Shown here piece by piece: positions 36,851-46,848 of a stretch of DNA of 64,000 nucleotides. The stretch is from Rallus limicola (lineage: Eukaryota > Chordata > Aves > Gruiformes > Rallidae). Location of the stretch: contig JAKCOZ010000007.1 of NCBI GenBank assembly GCA_022605955.1, positions 33,644,991 through 33,708,990 of the forward strand, in the 5' to 3' direction. The position numbers and the translations under genes were made by a program. Under the pieces are notes generated by a model, which saw only the letters and a list, made by a program, of their open reading frames with translations, was not told where the DNA came from and made no database searches. Every line of letters begins with the position of its first letter. The first letter of the stretch is position 1.

Positions 36851-38609
36851 AATCATCTTAAACAAGATAATAGCATACTATGCAGTATATACTGCATTAG
36901 AGTGAGAGTACAAAACAGTCTCGAGTTTTCCACTCTGCATGATGGTAGGACAATTTCATGTTCCCTCTGAATGATGGTAGGGCAATCAAATTATTCTTCT
37001 TCCACCCCACAGCTCCGCTGTCTTTGCTGCTCCGTTCCAGGGTTTGTGTCTTCTCCACAGTTATGGAGAAACTGCTTTGAGAGAAAGACACAGAAAAAAG
37101 TGATGTTGAATGGAGTGTAGGGGGAGATTTGTACTTCCTCCTTCTACATGAAACCCAAAGCAGAAATCAATATGTCATTCTTCATATTCTTACACTGTTT
37201 CTGTTTTTTCTGGAAGTAAATTCAAAAGAAATCTCATGAGATTGTCCTTCTGAGACATCCAAGCCGTATGAGCACTTTTAGATAAAGCAGATAGGAGTAC
37301 AGTGAACCCTTTTTCTCTAATCTTGAGAAACTTTTTCACCTTACTCCTCCAGCGTGTTCACAGATAACATCTAGCCTGTAAGAAGTTCTCAGAACTGGTA
37401 CAGCCACTGTGCTGAAGGTGTGCACATTTTTCCTACACAATCTTCAGTTCGGGTGTGTGTGGAGAACATCTTCTCACCTCTGCAGACATACACAAAACTA
37501 CTCAACACTCTTAAGCTAGCATGGTGACATCAACATCTTCATCTTTGCTGGCAGCAGAGTGTTTGCCCTCTGTCATGATACACAGCTAATGAATCATATT
37601 TTCCCTAGATTTGGATCTCAGGGTTCTCCCTGAATCGGGTTCTGAGGACCAGCTGGGGAGCCCCTGGGTGTGAAGCCGCTTATGGCATGTTGTCTGATAC
37701 AGGCTAGTGGGTAGGTAATTTTTCAAACCATAGATTGACAACTCTTACTGTTTGTTTTTTTTCACTGCACGTAGGAGGTTGCCAATTAAGGTTAATCTGG
37801 CATTGTTAATTGAGCCACAATACTTATACTCCTTATTGAATATAAGAGCATCATGGAAGGAAATCTGCATTCAAAACAAGGGTAGGGTCAGTTGTCCATG
37901 TAATAGACCTCGCTGACTTCTGCTGTCTGCAAAGGTGGTGGTCTACATAACACAACAGAAAAAAAACATCAGAGCTGAAGAACAGTGCCACAAAAACACT
38001 GATTGATGTTTGGATACCAATGGCCTTTCCCCTCAGCAAAATCATCTTCTAAGGAATCTGTCATACTTTCACTTGTGACAAAGTTCCAATCTGAGGTCCA
38101 CTGAACCCTTCAAAAGGACCCCTTATCAATCACACAGGAAGATCTTTGTTGCAAAAACGTGGTTCAATTCTGTGTGCGTCTAAACTCAAGTTAGCAAACA
38201 GTGGGCATATTCCATACTTGTTACATCCACTAAAAGATTGCATGTATGCATGTGCATCTCTGAACCCATCAAAGTAATATCCCATGATTCTGTTTACTGC
38301 ATGAAAAGGTGTTGCTCTGGCTATGTCTACCCTGATGAAGGCATCCACTAGTGGTTGCATTCATGGCAGGTAGGTGGGCCTTCTTGACACCAGGGTAGCT
38401 CTGTCTTCTTACCACATTTGGCCCTATGTCTCCTGCAGGTCCTTCTTCCCCTAAGCCACAGATGACATTTCTTTTCAGTTTGAGCTGTGTCCTTCTGTTT
38501 TGTGTTTTCACAGAATGAAGCTGAAATTCTACATTTTGATCTTGTATGTATGACATGAAAAGACTGGAGTGCTCGAGTTTGCAAAGCCTGCAGGGAAGAC
38601 GCTGGAAAA
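36851..38609. other. unique non-coding sequence
   Basis: No gene was recognised. A spaced 22-bp direct repeat is at 36933-36986. The remainder shows no repeat that I can name. Confidence 0.5.
36933..36986. repeat. 22-bp direct repeat, 10-bp spacer
   Basis: The copies at 36933-36954 and 36965-36986 (core GATGGTAGG-CAAT) differ at two positions and are offset by 32 bp. Confidence 0.85.
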
Positions 38610-38672
38610 CAGAATCCCAGAATAGTAGGGGTTGGAAGGGACCTCAAGAGATCATCAGGTCCAACCCCCAAA
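38610..38672 (-). mobile_element. CR1 LINE, about 63-bp 3' tail only
   Basis: The plus strand reads CAGAATCCCAGAATAGTAGG, GGTTGGAAGGGACCTC and CATCAGGTCCAACCCCC, the reverse complement of the CR1 3' terminus. As in the copy at 36.8 kb, homology ends just after CCAACCCCC. The copy creates a misleading minus-strand open frame (38348-38716). Confidence 0.88.
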
Positions 38673-39930
38673 CACTGCAGAGCAGAAGAAAACAAGCTTG
38701 GTGCATTCTTGTCCATACTTCACATTCCCAAGGTAGAATATCTAAGACAAAGCACTTTAATTTTTATTTCCAATGAGCTACTTAAGACTTTCCAAAAATC
38801 GCATGTGACTGAGTTAATGTTTTCTCAATGCAGAGGATGAGTGAATCAATACCAGGGGTGAGGTGGGGAGTGAGATGATAATGTAGACATACCCTCACAC
38901 ATGTGAGTGTATGTAAATTGGAGCAATTTTCTGGGCACAGAGAGATGTGGGAAAACACCGGGGATCTCAGTGTTCAAATGCTGCGACTGCATCTTCAGCA
39001 CTGAGGGTGCCAACCCTTGTGAAAACAGATCCTGAGCTTCAACTGGAAATACACCCCCACATTTGGGTTTCCTCTGTGAACCAGAAGGAGGAACAGACAA
39101 CAGATTCATCTGATTAATTCTGAAGCGAAGACATAACCTCTGACACACAGGACCATTTACCCTTTTATGTGGTAAAACTTATTATTAGAGCTTGACTGAA
39201 ATGTTTAAGTGACTAACAATAATGCCACCTACCTTTGGCTTTCAGATCTTGAATGCTAGAGTTTGGGGCTGACTTCTCATCCTTGTTTAGATGCTCCTTC
39301 CCAGGGACTCTTATAAAGGAAACCTATCTCTTCAACAAAGCTGTGTTGCGGTGTGGATGATGAGGACAGTGAAGATCCTCTACAGAACACCTTGGAGCTA
39401 TTCACATCAATTATCTCCACCACCAGTTTGTGCTGCCTATAGGGCTGGCTGCTGCCTATTATCTCCTGAAGATCATTTCTGATAGGGAAAGTGGGAGGTT
39501 TTTGCTTATGAGTTCACTCAAGGGTGCTCAACTTAAAGGTTTCTCAGCAGTCTCTTCATCAGACAGGACAATTTATAAGAAAGTCCTTTTTTAAAAAAAA
39601 CCCCATATTTATTTTTCACTGAGCCTGCTGAATTTCACTTAATGCGCTGCATTCGTTTCATGAGCACATGCAGTGGCACATTCCCAGGATGTGGTCCAGG
39701 GCAGTATCACAGCAGGGTAACTACCATCAAATGGTGTCAGCGGTCCAGTTCTGACTTGAAAAGAGCATCGCTGACATCTCTTACTACAGTTTTTTGGCTT
39801 TCTTCCAAGGTTTCCTCCCCAACAGATGCTGAAATCCCAGAAGAAAGCAGGGATGGATATAACAAAACAAATGCACAGCATAGCTAATTAGTTACTTAAG
39901 TATCTTAAAGCAGGTAGCATCACATGAAAT

Positions 39931-39958
39931 AAAAAAAAAAAAAAACAAACGAAAAAAA
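39931..39958. repeat. A-rich tract
   Basis: Fifteen A are followed by CAAACG and eight A. No retroposon body was recognised upstream, so it is annotated as simple sequence. Confidence 0.85.
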
Positions 39959-40265
39959 AGGAGGAAGGTTTATTGGATCTCTAACCTCAGAAGATTTTTC
40001 TGTTGCACCTATGACAGCGTTTCACTATGAATATTTTTTAATGAGTGAAGGAGGGTAGGACATCCTGCTGTCAGTTACCCAAACTATAAATCTAGAGTAG
40101 TTCTGCCATCTCCAGTAAGACAATCCAGTTTGGTGTAATGGTAGCAAAAGGCAAATTTGCAGCCAGGCTATTGCTTTCATGAGAGCACCAGCAAGAGAAA
40201 CAGAAAAAAAAGAGAGAGAAAGCATCATTAAAGGATTGAAAGACCTTTTTAAAATGTAGCTCCAG

Positions 40266-40305
40266 GGGGAAGGTCTCATTATGTTTGTACAGCACCTGGC
40301 ACAAA
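40266..40305 (+). mobile_element. possible ancient LINE/SINE 3' tail
   Basis: TTTGTACAGCACCTGGCACA is very like the GTA-AGC-CCT-GCACA tail block shared by several old amniote retroposons. Only about 40 bp match and the body is not visible. Confidence 0.33.
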
Positions 40306-42444
40306 AGAGCTCTTCTGAATTAAGTTTCTGGAAGCTTCAGACATATCCAACGAAATGACAGCACCAAATATCGATGCTTAAAATAAAGATTAGTAATAGA
40401 TGGATTAGGAGCAGGGTTTGGGAAGGAAGAGAATTGGGGTTGATGGACTAATGCAAAATTTCATCACAGTGAGTCACATTTTAATTGAAAAAGAATAAAG
40501 GAAGGCAAGGGTGGGGAAAAGACATGGAGAAAATCAGAGATCACCTGCTGTTGTGATAACTGAAGATTTGGAAATGAATCATCTGAGCAAGAAATGGAAG
40601 GTTTAACCTCAGGCAGGAAATGCAGGGCTGTAGCATTTCTGGCTCTCGATTAGCTTTTATTGATTAGGAAAGTACAGCTGCACTCAGGAAATCTTAGATT
40701 TTCTCTCATTTCCAGTTCAACAGAAAGGAAAATCTCATTTTCAGCTTCTCTTTCTCAGAAGCAAGGGGGTAAGTGGGAGGGGAGTTCACAGGACGAAGGC
40801 ACAGAACTCAGAGTTTTACTCACATGTCTAAAGAAATCACATGCTGTCAGTGGCCCAAACAGAAAAAAACCCAACACAACAAAAAAACCCAAATCAACAA
40901 CCCACACCCTTGCTTGAAAGAAGAGGTGCAAACAGCTGCCCACGATAAGAGTCTATTGAGAGATGCTTCAGAAAGGCTTTCTTCCATTCATAAGCATGCA
41001 GCTGTCTAAGACATCCCTCTCTGGGCATCACATTTCCTGGGGTGGGAAATGATCCTGATCAGAAGATGAGTTTAATGCCAGTATTTGTAAGCCAGGGGTT
41101 TCCAAACTTCTGCTGCCAGGTGCAGGTGATACTGCTTTTGGCATCTTATTCTGGGCCAGGCTGCAGTATGTGTCAAAATACTTCATATCCTACCAGTAGT
41201 AAATTAATTTTTTAAGCCACAGTCGTATGTTTCTGGATGTGTTTGCCCTTGGGGTGAGAAGGGAATGTGTAAATATCAAGCCAGCATATCCTCTTGGTGT
41301 GGTACAACTCTGTGTCGGCCTCCACAGCCCAGGAATTTATTAAACATAAATGCTTGAATGCCTCTGGACCTAGTTGCAAAATATCTTCTGTATCGAGCCT
41401 CATATGTCTTAGGAAGGGATTTTTATCTGCACGGAGGTAAATTCTGAATGGTGTCTCTACTGGTTCAGGTGTTCTGCTGCTCATCTCATGCTGTGGACGT
41501 GGTGAAGAATGGCAGTGTCTTTTTTAAACCATTCCAAACATTAGATACCGAATAATGTGAGCCAGGAACTAGCTGCAAAGGCCTTTGACATGTTTGAGGT
41601 CTCTTTATGGACCTTCGCTATGGTCTGACGTAGCTCTGGTTTCATTCTTGCACAAGTATGGCCTATTTGAACGTTGCCTCCTGAAGAAATGATGTGTGAC
41701 TGCATGGCAATTAAGTGACTGTGAAGAGAAAGAGGAAGGATTTCCACTTTGCCGTGAAAGAGACCAGATATTACACGGTGCTTAAACACATGCTTAGATG
41801 GATAAATATGGCCCTGTGCATGTGATGCCCCTCTGAATTAGTTTGCGGTGCACATTTATGTCATGTGAGCTTCGCCAGCATTTCGTATGAGAGCCCCATT
41901 GAACCAGTAATATGTGAGCCATGACTTGTATGCATGACTTAGGGGTTTGCTGATTGTTTCAAAGAGGAACCAGACTCTGGGAAAGTCAAATAAGATTAAA
42001 GGCTGTGAGATAAAATTAGTTTCAAAGGCAAGCAAAACTCTCCATATATGAGGCATGTCAGGAAAAAGCTGAGGAGACCCACAGGGAGAAAGTTACCCAC
42101 AGAGTTTGTATGGAATAAAGACTTTGAAAACTCTGAGAAAGGTAAAATTTAGACTCTGCACCAGATTTTCTTGTTCCCTTATTTTGTGCTTAAAAATACT
42201 TATGAAATTATATGCAAAACAAGAATTAACAAATTTCCACCTCAAAAGAAGAGGCCAAAACAAAACCAGAATCCCCTCACCTCCTGTTACCCTTAAAATC
42301 CCCCAGCATTTTCACAGTCTGATGCATGTGAGATGAAGCATTAAAAAGCTAGGAAACTCCAAAAGTTACAATATCTCACAACAGTTTTCACGGCTGTAGG
42401 AGAGATGTGTCATATTTTCCTTATGAAAATTAACTCAGAATATA

Positions 42445-42462
42445 TGATGATGATGATGATGA
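42445..42462. repeat. (TGA)6 microsatellite
   Basis: Six perfect TGA units sit within AT-rich sequence. Confidence 0.95.
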
Positions 42463-43208
42463 TTATTAATGTAATCTATAAAATATGTAGAATATCAAGT
42501 GCAGCTACACTGTGAAATATAAAAGGTAGCCTTTCTAATTAGAAAAGCATTTTATATACATTTTACCCAGCTATCAGTGCCTTCCGTACTTCCAAAAACT
42601 TGTAAAGCAATGTCCAACTGCAATATTTATTGTAATTCTGTATTTCCTGTGTAAGCAGTGCACACATGGGGAAATTTGTACTAAAAATTTATTCCCAAGA
42701 GACTTGTGCGGCTCTCAACACCACAAGCTGCCTGTAGATGGGTGAGACTGAAATTTTGTTTTGATCTCTGAAGCTTAACCCACCTTGTGCATGAGCAAAA
42801 CAAAGTGCTGCTGGTCCTATCATACTTTTGTGCTTCAGGGAAGCAAGCTGTGGTGTGTAAGCTGGAGCTGGAGGTAGAACTTCGGAGAAGGGTTTTCTGT
42901 GGTGTGGGGGCTCTACCAGGTGGTCCACGTTTAGGAAGGAAGTCTCTGAGCATGTGGGGTGGCTCTTTAAACACTCCAGGATTTTGGCATTTCTGGGAAA
43001 GAGAGGGAAAAAAAAATTGCCAGGAGTTGTTAGACTTTAAGTACGTAAAACATGCAAATTACTGCATTTCAAATGCATTCTCAGACTGCTTTGAGGCCTC
43101 ACAATCCTTGTAGATGAACACCCTAGTTAGCATGGGGGTAAATCTTAAGTGTGTGAATGTCGAATGGGACTTGTGGTGGTCACAGCAGAAAGTACTGAAT
43201 CACTGAGG

Positions 43209-43273
43209 GTGCTTACAGAATCACAGAATCACTAGGTTGGAAAAGGCCTTTGAGATCATCAAGTCCAACCATT
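43209..43273 (-). mobile_element. CR1 LINE 3' tail, inverted relative to the adjoining copy
   Basis: The plus strand reads GAATCACAGAATCACTAGG, then GGAAAAGGCCTTTGAGATC, then AAGTCCAACC: the reverse complement of a CR1 3' terminus with two octamer units. It directly abuts a second CR1 piece of the same subfamily in the opposite orientation, so their 3' termini face outward and form a long inverted repeat. Confidence 0.9.
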
Positions 43274-43492
43274 CCTGTCCTCAAGCTGCACCAGGGGAGG
43301 TTCAGATTAGACATTAGGAAAAAATTCTTCACCAAAAGGTTTGTCAGGCATTGGAACAGGCTGCCCAGGGAGGTGGTTGAGTCACCATCCCTGAATGTAT
43401 TTAAAAGATGGGTAGATGAGGTACTTAGGAATATGGTTTAGCATAGAACAGAAATGGTTGGACTTGATGATCTCAAAGGTCTTTTCCAACCT
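43234..43492. repeat. 38-bp inverted repeat from paired CR1 tails
   Basis: The arms at 43234-43271 and 43455-43492 are reverse complements at 37 of 38 positions. The match continues outward through the octamer region with an 8-bp length difference. The loop is about 183 bp. Confidence 0.92.
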
Positions 43493-43505
43493 GTGGTTCT
43501 GCAAG
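43280..43505 (+). mobile_element. CR1 LINE 3' end, + half of an inverted pair
   Basis: The coding end is readable as [20 protein letters not shown], preceded by [15 protein letters not shown] and followed by [13 protein letters not shown] and a stop. The 3' UTR has GGTTGGACTTGATGATC and ends near GTGGTTCTGCAAG. It belongs to the same subfamily as the copies at 53.0 and 62.6 kb. No CR1 sequence upstream of this point is present except the inverted tail. Confidence 0.92.
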
Positions 43506-45629
43506 TTGATCGATGAGATGAGCAACAGCTGGATGTGTGTGGCTCTGTGCATGTGTGACAGGGTCTGATACAAAGACTGCAGGAATACATGACCTCTACA
43601 TTAACATCTGATAGCTTGCAAGTGGTCAGGTTGTAACTGCCTTGGTTGGACTTTGGAGTTCAAGTTGGCTTTTGTAGATATTCTTGTTTTATAGATCATC
43701 CAAGATTTTCAGCTTTATTGGTATGAATATTAAGGAACCACTTTTAAACTTATGGATGAATTATAATTATTTTTTATTAAGATCTCTCTGAAAGCTGGGA
43801 GCTATTTTGTAAGTAAAATAACAAATAGCACCAGTATTCCTCATTTCCATACCAAATTAAATTTAGGTAGTTTGTATGTAATAAATAATGTCACTATTTG
43901 AAAATGTTTCATTACATTAATATGTCTTAATAGGCATGGATCATGTCACAAAGAGTTGTTAGCTTAATTGTTAATCAGATCTTTCTCATTAACACACTGT
44001 AGTTAAAAGTGAAGTGCCCTAAAACAGACTATGTAATGTTAAGTGTAATTTCTGAAACTACTGTGTTATGCTGTCCTAAGTACCTTGGAATTGCATATTT
44101 AATGGAATATTCAGCCCCTAAAATAAATCCTTTGCTTTCTACCATTAACTTCACAAAATGTTTCAAGAGCAAACACAAGCATAGCATCCTTTCAGGACAA
44201 AGGTGAAGTTATGAGATGTTTGAGAGATCCTGATCAGCAAATGCCAAATGTAAACTTGTCACAGCTGTACTTATAATAGCTGAACTTTCCACCTCCCTGT
44301 GAGTGGCCTGTCTTGTCACAGTTATTCTACCTGACCTACTTTCCAGCTCTACACCTAAAGATGTTAAAAAAATTTCTGCATCTCTTGAACAAGGACAGAA
44401 ATAGTTCTTCATAGTGCTGAATCAACATAAAACTTGTCTATGGCTGGGGACCTCTGCCTCCTGTTTCCTACAAAAGGGATTTTCCTTTTCTAGCCCTGGG
44501 CTGTTTCCACTTTTAATATTTGCTTGCTGAGGAGTTTTGTGGTGAGGTGGAGGTGCCATGTCTTGAGGGTAAAGAAAACAGGGAAGAAAGCATATGGGGC
44601 TACGGGTATTCAGTAAAAGCCTTCATCCTGCATATTTGCAAAGGGTTCCAGAGCACAGAGCACAATGCTTAATGATAGCAGAATCCTGTGCATTTAGTTA
44701 TGTGTGCAACAGTGATAAACACGAGTTTAAAAACTCTAACAAATTGCCTTGTTCTTCCCTCACTCACAACTTGAATATATGTGCAGGAAAGTAACTGTAC
44801 CCAGAGACATTCTTTGGCACTGTGCCTAAGGGCCCCATCTCCTATGACTAATCTATTTTATCGTACCAGACGGGTTGGTTGCATCCAATCCACCTGTTGG
44901 GAATGGTCTTTTGGTCCATGCAAGCTTCTAAATTATGCCTGGGGATATAATTTTTTTTCAGGGAATGCTACCTGGCACAGACACAAACTGTGCTCAGGAC
45001 CACCATCAACAGTGGTGATGAACAAGCTCCCTTGCCTGGAAATGACCCTGGTATTATATAATTTATTGGAATAGCTGTTGCCTGAAAAATTCCCAGTCAG
45101 TTCTTTGTTCTACATAATATATATTATCACACTAAGGAGCAAACTGTAGTGCTCAAATGAGGAAGATGATTTCTGCTTTACATGCCGCTGAAGCCCACAG
45201 GACCAAGTCTTGGTGGGAATCATAAGCAGTCAAAATTATAAATACTTACTGAGATTCACACCAAAAAAATCCCTATAATGTAGACAGGATTTTAGGACTG
45301 AATGCAGTAATAGCTTCTCCCACTGGCTTTGTAGTTGGCAAGTTTCAAAGTGTGCTTCTGTTTGCCCCAGAGAAATAAGCTTTGTTGAAAGAGAAAGTTG
45401 GGACAGGGGGAGCATGTTTATGCTGATGTAGAACATGGCACTGGTAACAAGAACTGTGTTGCTAGTTAGCATGGAGCAGCAAAAGGTCTCTTGTGTAGAC
45501 TTCACCTGTATGCCAGCAGTGCTGTCAAATTCTCATTTCACCCAGCCAAATACCTTCATCTCTCTGTTCCTTTAGTACACTTACTGAATAAAGGTTATAA
45601 CATTCTTAGGGTCGAAGATACAACTGTGA
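43506..45629. other. unique non-coding sequence, AT-rich
   Basis: I recognise no gene or repeat. 43.68-44.15 kb is particularly AT-rich with repeated TTAAT/ATTAA cores. Confidence 0.5.
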
Positions 45630-45857
45630 CAAGCAGGATAGACTTGGACCTCATCCACGGACCTGTTCACTGGAACAGGATGCCTGGAAAGGTGGTGGAG
45701 GCCCCATCCTTGGAGGTTTTCAAGGTCAGGCTTGATGGGGCTCTGAGCAATCTGATGTAGTTAAAGGTGACCCTACTTACTGCAAGGGGATTGGTCTAGG
45801 TGACCTTTGAAGATCCATTACAACCTAATGGGTCCTGTGATTCTATTGTATGATTCT
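45630..45857 (+). mobile_element. CR1 LINE 3' end, divergent subfamily
   Basis: The coding end reads HWNRMPGKVVEAPSLEVFKV followed by RLDGALSNLM and a stop at about 45758-45760. The 3' UTR contains GGTCTAGGTGACCTTTGAAG and ends near a degenerate octamer tail (TGTGATTCTATTGTATGATT). The VVEAPSLEVFKVRLDGAL block differs from the [11 protein letters not shown] type seen elsewhere, so this is a separate CR1 subfamily. The 5' limit is uncertain. Confidence 0.87.
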
Positions 45858-46780
45858 CATTCTTGTTCTAAACACAACAAACTTTTTTTTTCCCAAGCAA
45901 ATACATGGCTTTTAGACAGCTTTTTCTCCTCACAGGAATTGTTTAACTTTTAGAAGCTTTGATAAATGTTTTATCTTTGCACATGTGTAATTCTGCTGAA
46001 TGAAAGAACTACTCTGTGTAGGAACTGGTTTCTAGTGTCAAACTTTTACTGGAAAATCAGGAAGGAGTACTGTGTTACAGTAGTCATGTTCTCTGTTTCT
46101 TCTCCTGCTCTGCTGAACCGGCACTTTGTAATAAGTCCATTGCCAAGGGACAAGTGCTTCTTTTTTTTTTCATACCATGGCAATTCTGTGTTTTTCAGAG
46201 CAGAGCCACAAAGGCGAGAATTAGTGGGGAGAGAATGTGGTCCTCCAAGAACAGGATTCCAGTACCATCTGCTGGTAGGAGAAACATGGGTTTAGCCTGG
46301 ACCTCCCCCCTCAAATCTGCATTCTGACTGTGTGTGGCAGTTCAGTGTATTTTTAATTAATTACTCATGTCAGTCAGAGACAGTCTGCTAACACCAGTCA
46401 TATCTTAACAAATGAGCTCCTGACACCTTTCATAAATATTTTATCTATCAGATTCAGCAAGATTGGCCCAGTTTTCAGTAAAGGAACACTTGGTTCAGAC
46501 ATCAAGGTCCCATCTGACTAATGCCATAGGCATGGTGAGCTTATGTCTCACATCAGTGTGTCTGGGAAACAGCAAGTAGTTTTGCAACACAAACATTTGG
46601 GGCAATATGATTCCCTTCTGGCAGATGCAAAACTCAAAAAATTAATTACATGACTTGATGTTCCTTGGCTACGAAGCTGCGAATGCAGGCAGATACTCAA
46701 AGGCTGAATTCCCATAATACTGATGGAGTTCTGGTCGTCTGTGGAGTATTTGATAGTGCTAGTCCATCACATGGGCCGTG

Positions 46781-46848
46781 ATTCTGCAAAGCACATCTTT
46801 AGTTCTACCCTTTTGCTCCCGCCCCATTGAATTCAACATTTGCAGAAT
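46781..46848. mobile_element. possible ancient palindromic (MITE-like) element
   Basis: Perfect 10-bp inverted ends ATTCTGCAAA (46781-46790) and TTTGCAGAAT (46839-46848) flank a region centred on CCCCATTGAATTCAA. The order GATTCTGCAAAGCAC ... CCCATTGAA ... TTTGCAGAAT is a recurring old palindromic repeat of amniotes. Confidence 0.45.

Larger units (their letters stand above)
38673..43208. other. unique non-coding sequence
   Basis: No gene was recognised. Simple tracts are an A-rich run at 39931-39958 and six TGA units at 42445-42462. A short piece at 40266-40305 (TTTGTACAGCACCTGGCACA) resembles the terminal segment of old amniote LINE/SINE elements. The remainder is unassigned. Confidence 0.5.

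Noticed and set aside
38348..38716. 122-codon minus-strand open frame with a CR1-like peptide
   Set aside because: The readable part (DDLLRSLPTPTI) is translation of a CR1 3' untranslated tail, not a protein family.
41092..41190. Possible hAT-type terminal sequence (CAGGGGTTTCCAAACTT)
   Set aside because: Only about 17 bases resemble hAT ends, with no partner terminus found nearby.
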